A stretch of DNA of 64,000 nucleotides from Pseudomonadota bacterium (GTDB lineage Bacteria; Pseudomonadota; Alphaproteobacteria; Rhodobacterales; Rhodobacteraceae). The translations under genes were made by a program, and so were the position numbers. Numbering within the stretch: the stretch's first letter is position 1; the number at the start of each line of letters is the position of its first letter. Below are positions 30,206 through 38,287 of the stretch, one piece after another. The DNA lies in contig JAJXZX010000010.1 of the NCBI GenBank assembly GCA_021779835.1, forward strand, positions 1 through 64,000, read 5' to 3'. The notes beneath the pieces are model-generated. The model was not told the origin of the DNA. It was given only the letters and a program-made list of their open reading frames with translations, and made no database searches.

Positions 30206-30322
30206 ATTTATCTGGGGTAGCACGGGCACCTGCTGTCGCCTTCGGCCCGCCCCGTGTCGCGCGACGCCCCACGCCGCCGCGCCCGCTGCGTTAGGCTGCG
30301 GCCAACCTAACCGGAGTGTCCC

Positions 30323-30676
30323 ATGCAAACCGTCACCAAACTTCCCGCCACAAGCACCGTCACCCCCTCCACCGCCACGCTCGACGGATGGGTGGTTACC
30401 GAAGGCAACCCGCAGATGACCACATGGGCGCTGCATTCTGCCGCCGATGGCACCATGGTTGCGGGCGTCTGGGAATGCACGCCGGGCAGCTATCACGCCA
30501 CCTACACCGCCTATGAATACGTCGTGCTGATCGAGGGGCGCATCACCATCACCCCCGACGGCGGCACGCCCGTCACCGTCCGCGCAGGCGATGCCTTCGT
30601 GGTGGAAAAGGATTTCAAAGGCATCTGGAAGATCGAGGAAAAGGTGCGTAAGCACTTTGACTTCCGCCTCGATTAA
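30323..30676 (+). CDS. Small single-domain cupin protein
   Basis: Cupin_3-type barrel of 117 residues: TTWALHSAADGTMVAGVWECTPGSYHATYTAYEYVVLIEGRITITPDGGTPVTVRAGDAFVVEKDFKGIWKIEEKVRKHFDFRLD. GGAG precedes the ATG. It shares its architecture with the cupin at 16456, so the two are probably paralogues. Like that one, it lies near genes for amine or amino-acid breakdown (here a succinate-semialdehyde-type dehydrogenase). It has its own likely promoter because a terminator separates it from that gene. Catalytic activity is not assigned. Confidence 0.85.
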   Translation: MQTVTKLPATSTVTPSTATLDGWVVTEGNPQMTTWALHSAADGTMVAGVWECTPGSYHATYTAYEYVVLIEGRITITPDGGTPVTVRAGDAFVVEKDFKGIWKIEEKVRKHFDFRLD

Positions 30677-30679
30677 GGC

Positions 30680-30994
30680 TCAGACCACCTGATCGTCGAA
30701 CAACAGCATGATGCAATCGTCGTCCGCCGGGGCCAGCACCCGGCGGTCCGCCGCACAGGCGCGCCCGGTCTCGCTGGCGAAGGCGGTGCGGATCGCGTCG
30801 AGACTGTCAAAGGTCAGGATCCCCACCAGATAGGGCGCCGCCCCCGGTGTCACCTGCACCACCGGCCCGCGGCTGGTCTCATACCGCGTCAGCCCCGGGA
30901 GCGTTTTTGCCAAAGGCACATGCACCGTGAAGTAATGCGCATCAAAGGCCGCAGGATCGGCAGGTTGCCGATAAATCACCACCATCCGTGCCAT
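30680..30994 (-). CDS. EthD-family ferredoxin-like protein at the end of the rha operon
   Basis: Protein of 104 residues with the dimeric alpha-beta barrel pattern of EthD: MVVIYRQPADPAAFDAHYFTVHVPLAKTLPGLTRYETSRGPV, then APYLVGILTFDSLDAIRTAFAS. Family members are accessory proteins of catabolic operons with uncertain chemistry. It lies 12 bp after rhaK on the same strand, so it is probably the last gene of the rhamnose operon. The resemblance of its fold to the rhamnose mutarotase RhaU (another small alpha-beta barrel) is worth noting, but the sequences are distinct. Confidence 0.82.
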   Translation of the reverse strand: MARMVVIYRQPADPAAFDAHYFTVHVPLAKTLPGLTRYETSRGPVVQVTPGAAPYLVGILTFDSLDAIRTAFASETGRACAADRRVLAPADDDCIMLLFDDQVV

Positions 30995-31006
30995 TTTGGC
31001 CCCCTT

Positions 31007-32380
31007 TTACCCGGCGACCAAGGCGCGCCACTGCGCCGCATAATCAGCAAGGGAAGCTGCTAAATCAACCGGAACTTCAACCGGCTCGGTCCCGTCCAGG
31101 GCGCGCGCGGCACCGAACAGCAGGGCCGCGCCAATGCTGGTGCCGGTCCGCGACCGCGCGCGGCGCACTGGCTGGCCGCTCGCTGCCGTCAGCATCCACA
31201 GATAGGCCTCGTTCGCAGCAAATGGCCCTTCGACGATCACCGGCCCGGCGGCCCCGGTGATCGCCAGACATTCCGCCGTCATCAGCGCCAGATAGAACCC
31301 AAGCGCCGCATCGCGCCGGCCATCACCCCGCGTCTCCTCGGGCCGCCATCCCATTGCCCGCCCCGCAAACGGCCCCGAGGAAGGCTCGACCGCCGGCAAC
31401 AACATCACCCCTTCAGCCAGCACAGCCGCCATATCCGCAGGGGAGCCAACCAGATCGCGGCCCGCCCGGATCACCTCATATTCCCGCCCGCCCATGAAAC
31501 GCGCCGAGGGCACCGGGTCGCCCAACGCATTGACGTTAATCAGCGTATCGCGCGCCGGGTCCAGCGGCGTAGCCTTGCCGCCCACCGCCATCGTCACCAC
31601 CCACGTCCCGGTCGAGACCACGGCGAACGGCGCTTTCTGAGCCATGAGATGCGGCAGTAGCGAGGCGTTGGAATCGTGGATACCGCACACCACCGGCGTC
31701 GCCGGGTCCAACCCGGTTTCCGCCGCCACTTCTGGCAAAATCATCCCCAGCACGGTGTCAGAGCGCATCGGCGGCGCCATCCGCCCCTCCAGCCCCAGCC
31801 GGGCCACCAGCGACGAAAACGCCCCCACCGCCGGGTTCCACAGATCGGTGTGGCAGCCCAGCGAGGTCACATCGCTCGCCACCCGCCCCGTCAGCCGATG
31901 CGCCCAGTATTGCGGCCACGTCACCACCTGCGCCACGCGGTCCGGCAGGCCGGGATCGGTCAGAAATTGCCAGTGCAACTGCGCGCCAAGGTTCAGCCCA
32001 TGCGCCAAGCGGGGCGAGCCGGTCTCGGCAAAACCCGGCCGCAGCGCGTCATAGGCATTGGCCACGAGGTCCGGCCCGTCATGCTCATAATCCAACACCG
32101 GCGCCGCCAGACTGCTGTCCGCCGCCAGTAACGCCGCACACGCCCCATGCGTGGTGATGGAAATCGCATCGACCCGATGCGCGCGATGAAACGCGGCCAG
32201 CGCGTCGAGCAGAAAGCGCCAATGCCCCTCGGTATCGAAATGCGGCCAGGGCGGCCCCGGCAAAACCGTATTGGGCCGCGTCACCACCGCGATCTCGGTC
32301 AATGTCGCCAGATCGACCAGCGCCAGCTTGGCGTTGGTTTTGCCGATATCAATCACCGCAATGTGGCGTGGCCCCGTCAT
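31007..32380 (-). CDS. rhaK: FGGY carbohydrate kinase RhaK (rhamnose kinase)
   Basis: Sugar kinase of 457 residues. The ATP-binding fold starts [21 protein letters not shown], with [14 protein letters not shown] and [13 protein letters not shown] in the middle and [28 protein letters not shown] near the end. In R. leguminosarum the orthologous RhaK is a rhamnose kinase that is also required for uptake by the RhaSTPQ transporter. The gene context here is the same, so I infer the same role. The start overlaps the rhaU stop as ATGA. Confidence 0.9.
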   Translation of the reverse strand: MTGPRHIAVIDIGKTNAKLALVDLATLTEIAVVTRPNTVLPGPPWPHFDTEGHWRFLLDALAAFHRAHRVDAISITTHGACAALLAADSSLAAPVLDYEHDGPDLVANAYDALRPGFAETGSPRLAHGLNLGAQLHWQFLTDPGLPDRVAQVVTWPQYWAHRLTGRVASDVTSLGCHTDLWNPAVGAFSSLVARLGLEGRMAPPMRSDTVLGMILPEVAAETGLDPATPVVCGIHDSNASLLPHLMAQKAPFAVVSTGTWVVTMAVGGKATPLDPARDTLINVNALGDPVPSARFMGGREYEVIRAGRDLVGSPADMAAVLAEGVMLLPAVEPSSGPFAGRAMGWRPEETRGDGRRDAALGFYLALMTAECLAITGAAGPVIVEGPFAANEAYLWMLTAASGQPVRRARSRTGTSIGAALLFGAARALDGTEPVEVPVDLAASLADYAAQWRALVAG

Positions 32381-32697
32381 GGCATATGAAACATTGGCAC
32401 CAGCGGCACCGAAACCGGCTCGTTATCCGCCTTCACGGCCATGATGTCGGCCATATGCGCCCACCAGCGCCGCATCACCGGGTGATCCGGCAGCGCGTCC
32501 ATCCCGTGATTCGCCCGCCGCCACAGCACCCCGAACAGCACGTTGGTTTCCCGGTCCAGATGGATCGAGTAATCGCTGACCCCCGCCTCGTGCAGCAACA
32601 CCACCAGCTCTGGCCAGATCGCATCGTGGCGGCGGCGATACTCCGCCTCCATCCCCGGATTGAGGCGCATCGTGAACGCGTATTTCTCCATCCTCAT
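32377..32697 (-). CDS. rhaU: L-rhamnose mutarotase RhaU
   Basis: Small enzyme of 106 residues interconverting the alpha and beta anomers of L-rhamnose. The family signature is complete: [55 protein letters not shown], followed by [34 protein letters not shown]. The histidine in [10 protein letters not shown] is the conserved catalytic one. The start is the ATG at 32697, which overlaps the rhaQ stop (ATGA) and has GGAGGGG upstream. The longer frame in this register lies inside rhaQ and is spurious. Confidence 0.93.
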   Translation of the reverse strand: MRMEKYAFTMRLNPGMEAEYRRRHDAIWPELVVLLHEAGVSDYSIHLDRETNVLFGVLWRRANHGMDALPDHPVMRRWWAHMADIMAVKADNEPVSVPLVPMFHMP

Positions 32698-33698
32698 CCC
32701 CTCCGCGCGCGGAACTGCGCCCATAGACGCGGCAGCGCGATTACCCCGATCAGCAACAGCCCGATGAAGATCGACATCACGATCCCCGGCACGTTCAGCA
32801 AACCAAAGCCAAAGGTCACTAGCCCCATCACCAGGGCCGCAAGCACCACGCCCGGAATCGTCCCCGATCCGCCAAGGATGTTGACGCCGCCCAGCACCAC
32901 CATCGTCACCACCTCCAGCTCTGTCCCCAAGGCAATCGACGGGCGGGTGGAGCCAAGGCGAGAGGTCAGGCACACCGATGCCACCCCCGACATCACCCCG
33001 GTCAGCAGGAACAGGATGAACTTCACCCGCCCGACCCGGATGCCGGAAAACAGCGCCGCCGTCGCGTTATTGCCAATCGCATAAACCGCGCGGCCAAAGT
33101 TGGTGCGGTGTAACAGCACGCCGAACGCCACCGCCAGCAGCGCCACCAAGATCAGCTCGAACGAGAACACATACCAGACGTAGCCTTGCCCGAAATACGC
33201 GAAACCCGCCGGGTAGCCGGTATAGGCCTTGTCGCCCAGCACGATGTAACTGATGCCGCGAAACAGGCTCATGGTGCCGATCGTCACCACGATCGAAGGC
33301 AGGCCGATTCCGGTCACCAGCACCGCGTTGAACACACCGCACAGCAGGCCAACCGTCACCCCAACCCCCACCAACTCCGGCGTCCCCGCGCCTTGCGTCA
33401 CCGCATATCCCATCGCGGTCGAGGCCAGCGCCATGATCGACGCCACCGACAGGTCGATCTCGCCCGCAATAATCAGCGGCGCCATCGCGAAGGCAATCAT
33501 CAACTTCTCGGTGAAGTTATAGGTCGCGTCCGACAGGTTCCACGGATCAAGGAAATAGGGCGAGGCGAAGCTGTTGACGATAAAGATCACCACCACCACG
33601 ACCAGCAGCAGGCTCTCCCAGCTTTTCACCATGCGCGCGGCCGGGCTGGTCAGACTGTTCGGAAGGTGCCGCCCCTTGGCGACGCTTGCCCCGCTCAT
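32694..33698 (-). CDS. rhaQ: L-rhamnose ABC transporter permease RhaQ
   Basis: Membrane subunit of a sugar importer of the ribose (CUT2) class, 334 residues with eight or more hydrophobic helices. Family segments are [71 protein letters not shown] and [45 protein letters not shown]. Its N-terminal extension of about 20 residues before the first helix is longer than in RhaP. It overlaps rhaP and rhaU by ATGA on each side. The rhamnose role is inferred from the operon. Confidence 0.93.
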   Translation of the reverse strand: MSGASVAKGRHLPNSLTSPAARMVKSWESLLLVVVVVIFIVNSFASPYFLDPWNLSDATYNFTEKLMIAFAMAPLIIAGEIDLSVASIMALASTAMGYAVTQGAGTPELVGVGVTVGLLCGVFNAVLVTGIGLPSIVVTIGTMSLFRGISYIVLGDKAYTGYPAGFAYFGQGYVWYVFSFELILVALLAVAFGVLLHRTNFGRAVYAIGNNATAALFSGIRVGRVKFILFLLTGVMSGVASVCLTSRLGSTRPSIALGTELEVVTMVVLGGVNILGGSGTIPGVVLAALVMGLVTFGFGLLNVPGIVMSIFIGLLLIGVIALPRLWAQFRARRG

Positions 33699-34669
33699 GC
33701 CACATGCTCCGCTGATTTAAGGATGACGCGGCCCCGCGACCGTCCCTCGGTCGCATTCACCGCAATCGCCAGAATGATCGCCGTGCCGGAAATCGCCATC
33801 TGCCAGAACGGCGAGATGCCGATCACCGGCAGCGCGTTCTTGATGACGCCCAGAAACAGCGCGCCCAATAACGCCCCACCGACCGAGCCGACCCCGCCGG
33901 CAATCGAGATACCGCCGATCACGCAGGCCGCCACCACGTCCAGCTCAAACCCGCTGGCAATATCGACATAGGCCACCGCATAGCGCGCCACCCACAGATA
34001 CCCCACCAGCCCCGCCAAAGTGCCAGAGAGAACAAAGGCGGCAAACTGGGTGCGCCCCACGTTGATGCCGGTATAAACCGCCGCATGGGCATTGCCGCCC
34101 ACCGCAAAGAAACTGCGCCCCAGCGCGGTGCGCCCGACCAGAACCGCGAAAATCGCCACCACCGCAATCGCGCACCACGACAGCACTGGCAGCCCCAGAA
34201 TATCGGCGCGCGGCAAGGACTTGAACAAGGGGCTCATTTGCTGGTCATTGATCCATTTTCCGCCGGAAATCAGGAAGATGATGCCGCGATAAATCGTCAT
34301 TGTGCCCAGCGTCACCACGATCGGCGGGATGTTCAGCTTCCACACCAACAGCCCGTTCACCGCACCCAGACAGGCCCCCAGCGCCATCGCCACCGGCAAG
34401 ATCACCACCATCGGCACACCCGCCACATCCAGCATCGCCGCCACCATGCCGCAAAGCGCCAGCGTCGCGGCAATCGACAGATCAATGCACTTGGTCAGGA
34501 TCACCACCATCTGCGCCAGCGCCAGAATGATCAGCGGCGCGGTGTCGTTGAACACATTGGCAAGGTTCGACGGTGCCACAAACTCGGGGAACCGCGTGGC
34601 GATCAAGCCGATCAGCACCAGGATCGCCAGCGCCAGCAGCGCCTCGCGGGACTTCAACATCCGGCTCAT
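33695..34669 (-). CDS. rhaP: L-rhamnose ABC transporter permease RhaP
   Basis: Second CUT2 permease, 324 residues. It shows NVFNDTAPLIILALAQMVVILTKCIDLSIAATLALCGMVAAML, NIPPIVVTLGTMTIYRGIIFLISGGKWINDQQMSPLFK and FELDVVAACVIGGISIAGGVGSVGGALLGALFLGVIKNALPVIG, which are paralogous to the corresponding segments of RhaQ. With RhaQ it probably forms a heterodimeric channel served by RhaT and RhaS. ATGA overlaps with rhaT and rhaQ indicate translational coupling. Confidence 0.93.
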   Translation of the reverse strand: MSRMLKSREALLALAILVLIGLIATRFPEFVAPSNLANVFNDTAPLIILALAQMVVILTKCIDLSIAATLALCGMVAAMLDVAGVPMVVILPVAMALGACLGAVNGLLVWKLNIPPIVVTLGTMTIYRGIIFLISGGKWINDQQMSPLFKSLPRADILGLPVLSWCAIAVVAIFAVLVGRTALGRSFFAVGGNAHAAVYTGINVGRTQFAAFVLSGTLAGLVGYLWVARYAVAYVDIASGFELDVVAACVIGGISIAGGVGSVGGALLGALFLGVIKNALPVIGISPFWQMAISGTAIILAIAVNATEGRSRGRVILKSAEHVA

Positions 34670-36186
34670 GCCGCCACCCTTTCGCCAATCCCCGCCGCCG
34701 CGCGCACCAGCGCCTCGGGGCTCATCGTGGCGCGGTCAAACTCTGCCACCATCCGCCCCTCGCGCATCACGATCACGCGGTCCGACATGCCCAGAACCTC
34801 GGGGATTTCCGAACTGACCATGATAACCGCCAACCCTTCCGCCGCCAGTTCCGCCATGAATTCATGCACCGCCGCCTTGGACCCGATATCAATGCCCTTG
34901 GTCGGCTCATCCAGAATGATGACGCGCGGCTTGGTCGCGAGCCATTTGGCGATCACCACCTTTTGCTGATTGCCGCCCGACAACAGCCCCACGTCCTGAT
35001 CCAGCGACGCCGCGCGCAGATCCAGCCGCTCTGTATACTCCCGCGCCAGCGCGAATTCGCGCGCCAGCCGCAAGAACCCGTGGCGCGAGGTGCGCGCCAG
35101 CGAGGGCAGCGTCACGTTCTGGTAAATCGGCAAGCCCTTCACCGTGCCCTGCCGCCCGCGATCTTCTGGCACATAAACGATGCCCTGCCCAATCGCCTCG
35201 GCGGTAGAGCGGATCACCGCGATATGGTCGTCGATCCGGCACGCCCCCTTGGAGGGCTTGGTAATGCCGAACAATGCCTGCATGAATTCTGACCGCCCGG
35301 CACCAACCAACCCGTAAAAGCCCAAAATCTCACCCTTATGCAGGGTGAAGTTGATGTCCTCGAATTCGGTCGGGTGGCAATAGCCCGCCACCGTCAGCAC
35401 CGGCGCGCCCAAGGCATGGTGGCGCGGCGGAAATATCTGGTCGACCGGACGGCCCACCATCATCTGCACCAACTGCCCCTCGTCCACCTCAGCCATAAGC
35501 CCGGCGCCGACCAACTCGCCATCACGGAACACCGTCCAGCGGTCGGCGATGCGAAAGATCTCATCGAACTTGTGGCTGATGAACAAGATCGCCTTGCCCT
35601 CGGCCTTCAGCCGTTCCACCAACTCGTAAAGCTCCTCGATCTCCTTGAAGGACAAGGCCGCCGTCGGCTCGTCCATCACCACCACCCGCGCCTCGATCGA
35701 CAAGGCGCGCGCAATCGCCACCAGATGCTTGTTCGCAATCCCCAGCTCTTTCAGCGGGATCATCGGGTCCAGATCCGCCCCGATGCGCGCCAGCAAGGCG
35801 CGCGCCTGCGCCACCATCGCGGCCCGGTCGATCAGCCCAAAGCGCCCACGCGGCGCATGGCCCAGAAAGATATTCTCGGCCACCGACAACTCGTCAAACA
35901 GCACGGTCTCCTGATGGATCGCCGTCACCCCTGCCTCTGCCGCTGCCGAAGCGGTGGGAAAGGTGGCGGGCATCCCATCAACCTCGATAACCCCTTCTTC
36001 CGGCTGATAGATCCCGGTCAGGATCTTCACCATCGTCGATTTCCCCGCCCCATTTTCACCAATCAGGGCAGTCACTTCGCCCGGATAAAGCTCCAGCGAC
36101 ACGCCGGACAGCGCGCGCACGCCGGGAAAGGATTTGGAGATACCCGATAGCCGCAGCACCGGCCTGTCCGAGGGGGAGGCTTGCAT
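34666..36186 (-). CDS. rhaT: L-rhamnose ABC transporter ATPase RhaT
   Basis: Sugar ABC ATPase of 506 residues with two nucleotide-binding domains. Domain 1 has GENGAGKST (LIGENGAGKSTMVKILTG) and VVVMDEPTAALS. Domain 2 has the degenerate Walker A GLVGAGRSE seen in all CUT2 ATPases, the signature LSGGNQQKV and VIILDEPTKGIDIGSK. The ATG at 36186 is preferred over a TTG at 36192. A 9-bp hairpin lies in the 77-bp gap from rhaS. It energises rhamnose uptake through RhaP and RhaQ. Confidence 0.94.
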   Translation of the reverse strand: MQASPSDRPVLRLSGISKSFPGVRALSGVSLELYPGEVTALIGENGAGKSTMVKILTGIYQPEEGVIEVDGMPATFPTASAAAEAGVTAIHQETVLFDELSVAENIFLGHAPRGRFGLIDRAAMVAQARALLARIGADLDPMIPLKELGIANKHLVAIARALSIEARVVVMDEPTAALSFKEIEELYELVERLKAEGKAILFISHKFDEIFRIADRWTVFRDGELVGAGLMAEVDEGQLVQMMVGRPVDQIFPPRHHALGAPVLTVAGYCHPTEFEDINFTLHKGEILGFYGLVGAGRSEFMQALFGITKPSKGACRIDDHIAVIRSTAEAIGQGIVYVPEDRGRQGTVKGLPIYQNVTLPSLARTSRHGFLRLAREFALAREYTERLDLRAASLDQDVGLLSGGNQQKVVIAKWLATKPRVIILDEPTKGIDIGSKAAVHEFMAELAAEGLAVIMVSSEIPEVLGMSDRVIVMREGRMVAEFDRATMSPEALVRAAAGIGERVAA

Positions 36187-36218
36187 GGTCAAACGCCCAT
36201 ATCAATGAAAAGAAAGGA

Positions 36219-36245
36219 CCCGGCGCAGGGGAGAATTGCGCCGGG
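36219..36245. terminator. Hairpin between rhaS and rhaT (attenuator candidate)
   Basis: The stem CCCGGCGCA (36219-36227) pairs with TGCGCCGGG (36237-36245) around a 9-base loop. Intergenic hairpins after binding-protein genes commonly stabilise the upstream mRNA or reduce read-through, giving more binding protein than transporter. No T-run follows on the coding strand. Confidence 0.6.
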
Positions 36246-36263
36246 CCGGGAACCCTCGCCCGA

Positions 36264-37256
36264 TCAGAAGATCTTGGCGAACTGGTCCACGTTTTTCGCG
36301 TCGTAGAAGAACGGATCCGCCATCGCGCCTTCGTTATTGGCGTCCAGCGTCACCTTGCCCATACGGCCCATGTCAAGCACTGCCCCCGGCTTTGCCACGG
36401 CCTTCTTCGCCGCCAACTCGTCGGCAATCATCGTCGCCGCATAGCCAAGGTCGATCGGGTTCCAGATCGCAAAGCCCTGCGACGCGCCAGAATGGACATG
36501 CCCCGCCATTTCCGACGGCAAACCAAGACCGGTCACGTTGATCTTGCCCACCATCTTGGCGTCTTCCACCGCCTGCGCCGCTGCCTGAATACCCACCGTG
36601 GTCGGCGCGATAATCGCCTTCAGGTTCGGGTATTTCTGCATCAACGCCTGCGCTTCACGATAGGATTTGTCGGCCATGTCATCGCCATAGGCAACTTCGT
36701 CCAGCTTGATGTTCGGATAGGCCGCCATCGACTTCTTCATCGCCTCAATCCAGGCGTTCTGATTCGTCGCCGTCGCCGAGGCCGAAAGCACCGCAACCTC
36801 GCCGCCCTTCGGCATACTGTCCGCCGCCATCTTGATCAGCATCTTGCCGATCAACTCGGTCGAGGAGGCGTTCAGCTGCATCTCACGCCCGGCAGGCGCC
36901 ACGCCAGAGTCGAACGAGATCACGGTAATGCCGCGCTCCATCGCCTTTTTCAGCACCGGAACCAGCGCGTCCTTGTCGTTCGCCGAAATCGCGATGGCGT
37001 CAACCTTCTGCGCGATCAGCGCGTTGACGACCTCGATCTGGCCTTCCGCCGTGGTCTTGGTCGGGCCGGTATAGATGATCTGCACATCGCCCAGTTGCTT
37101 GGCCGCCTCTTCCGCGCCCTTATCAACCGCGTCGAAGAACCCGATCCCCAGCGCCTTCACCACAATCGCGATACGTTTCGGCGCCGCGTTGGCACCGTTG
37201 GCAAACATTGCGGTCGCAAGCGCCGCGGAAACCAGCAGTTTCTTGAAGTTGCTCAT
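36264..37256 (-). CDS. rhaS: L-rhamnose periplasmic binding protein RhaS
   Basis: Exported protein of 330 residues with a signal peptide (MSNFKKLLVSAALATAMFANGANA) and the periplasmic-binding-protein type I fold typical of ribose-class transporters: IAIVVKALGIGFFDAVDKGAEEAAKQLGDVQIIYTGPTKTTAEGQIEVVNALIAQKVDAIAISANDKDAL. GGGAGGA precedes the start. It is followed by rhaT-P-Q-U-K and preceded by the regulator rhaR, as in R. leguminosarum. Rhamnose specificity comes from this order and not from contact residues. Confidence 0.93.
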   Translation of the reverse strand: MSNFKKLLVSAALATAMFANGANAAPKRIAIVVKALGIGFFDAVDKGAEEAAKQLGDVQIIYTGPTKTTAEGQIEVVNALIAQKVDAIAISANDKDALVPVLKKAMERGITVISFDSGVAPAGREMQLNASSTELIGKMLIKMAADSMPKGGEVAVLSASATATNQNAWIEAMKKSMAAYPNIKLDEVAYGDDMADKSYREAQALMQKYPNLKAIIAPTTVGIQAAAQAVEDAKMVGKINVTGLGLPSEMAGHVHSGASQGFAIWNPIDLGYAATMIADELAAKKAVAKPGAVLDMGRMGKVTLDANNEGAMADPFFYDAKNVDQFAKIF

Positions 37257-37292
37257 TTGGTCCTCCCTTGAGCGTTTCTGCCGCGCAGGCTC

Positions 37293-38102
37293 CTATCCCT
37301 CCTGCACAGCGCCTTTCCTGTCGGCAGCACCCACTGGCGCCACGATCAGCCGTATCTCCGCCGCCTCCAGCATCTGCGCCTCGCGGTCAGTGATCCCGTC
37401 GTCAGTGATGACAACATGGATGCGCGACAGCGGGCACAGGATCAGACTGGACCGGTTGCGGAATTTAGAACTATCGACCAGCACCACCAGCTCATCAGCT
37501 TGCCCGATCAGCTTCTGCTCGGCCTGAATCAGCAGCGGATCCGCCTCCATCAACCCCAGCGGCCCCAGCCCCTGCGCGCCCATGAACATGCGCCGCGCAT
37601 AGAAATTGCGCGTCACGTCATTCTCGAACGGCGACAGGATAATATTCTGCTCGCGGTAGATCGCGCCGCCTGACAGCAGGATGGTATTCTTCGAATGCTT
37701 CAGCAAATGCTCGGCAATCGGGAAAGAGTTGGTGAACACCTGACAGCGCCGCGCCGACAGCGGATGCACCATCTGGAAGGTCGTGGTGCCGCCGTTGATG
37801 ATGATCGGATCACCGTCCGAACACAGCTCCACCGCCGCCCGCGCAATCGCCCGCTTGGCCGCGATATTGATCGTTTCGTTGACCGAGAACGGTCGCCCCG
37901 CCAGCCCGACAAACTGCGGTGGCGCAATCGACTCCGCCCCACCCCGCACTCGGCGCAGGCGCTTTTGCACATGCAACGTTGCAATATCGCGCCGGATCGT
38001 CGCCTCGGACGCGCCGGTCAGCGACACAAGGTCAATCACCGTCGCAACAGGGCGTTCCTGCACCGCAGACAGAATAATCCGATGGCGTTCGCTTTCGTGC
38101 AT
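37293..38102 (-). CDS. rhaR: DeoR-family regulator RhaR
   Basis: Transcription regulator of 269 residues. The N-terminal helix-turn-helix is RHRIILSAVQERPVATVIDLVSLTGASEATIRRDIATLHVQKRLRRVRGGAE, a standard DeoR signature. The rest is a sugar-phosphate sensor domain with INGGTTTFQMV and VVLVDSSKFRNRSSLILCPLSRIHVVITD. The start is the ATG at 38102, preceded by GGAGG. It lies upstream of rhaS on the same strand and divergent from rhaD-rhaI. The intergenic space carries an operator-like array. It presumably represses both arms until a rhamnose metabolite binds. Confidence 0.92.
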   Translation of the reverse strand: MHESERHRIILSAVQERPVATVIDLVSLTGASEATIRRDIATLHVQKRLRRVRGGAESIAPPQFVGLAGRPFSVNETINIAAKRAIARAAVELCSDGDPIIINGGTTTFQMVHPLSARRCQVFTNSFPIAEHLLKHSKNTILLSGGAIYREQNIILSPFENDVTRNFYARRMFMGAQGLGPLGLMEADPLLIQAEQKLIGQADELVVLVDSSKFRNRSSLILCPLSRIHVVITDDGITDREAQMLEAAEIRLIVAPVGAADRKGAVQEG

Positions 38103-38137
38103 ATCGTCCTCCCGTTTTGTGAAGTTTCCATTGATTC

Positions 38138-38214
38138 CACTCACTGTCAATCATTTTCAATCATCATTGCCTGTTTGCACTTGCAGCATGATTGTTTTTG
38201 ACTGTTTATGATTG
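38138..38214. promoter_or_regulatory. Symmetric six-hexamer operator array in the rhaR-rhaD intergenic region
   Basis: On the + strand CACTCA (38138-38143), CAATCA (38148-38153) and CAATCA (38158-38163) recur every 10 bp. They are then mirrored by TGATTG (38189-38194), TGACTG (38199-38204) and TGATTG (38209-38214), also every 10 bp. Every pair is centred exactly on 38176. A TTGACA overlaps an array element on each strand (38212-38217 forward, 38145-38150 reverse) and may be the -35 element of the divergent promoters. RhaR binding is inferred from location and DeoR habits. Confidence 0.75.
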
Positions 38215-38287
38215 ACATTCCGTCGCAGGCTGGCACATTTGCCCAGAGTTCCGCGGCCCCAATGCGCGCCGCACGAGGGAGGATACC

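Noticed and set aside
32697-32973. N-terminal extension of the rhamnose mutarotase
   Set aside because: It overlaps the rhaQ coding region for 90 codons. The family protein starts at the ATG that overlaps the rhaQ stop.
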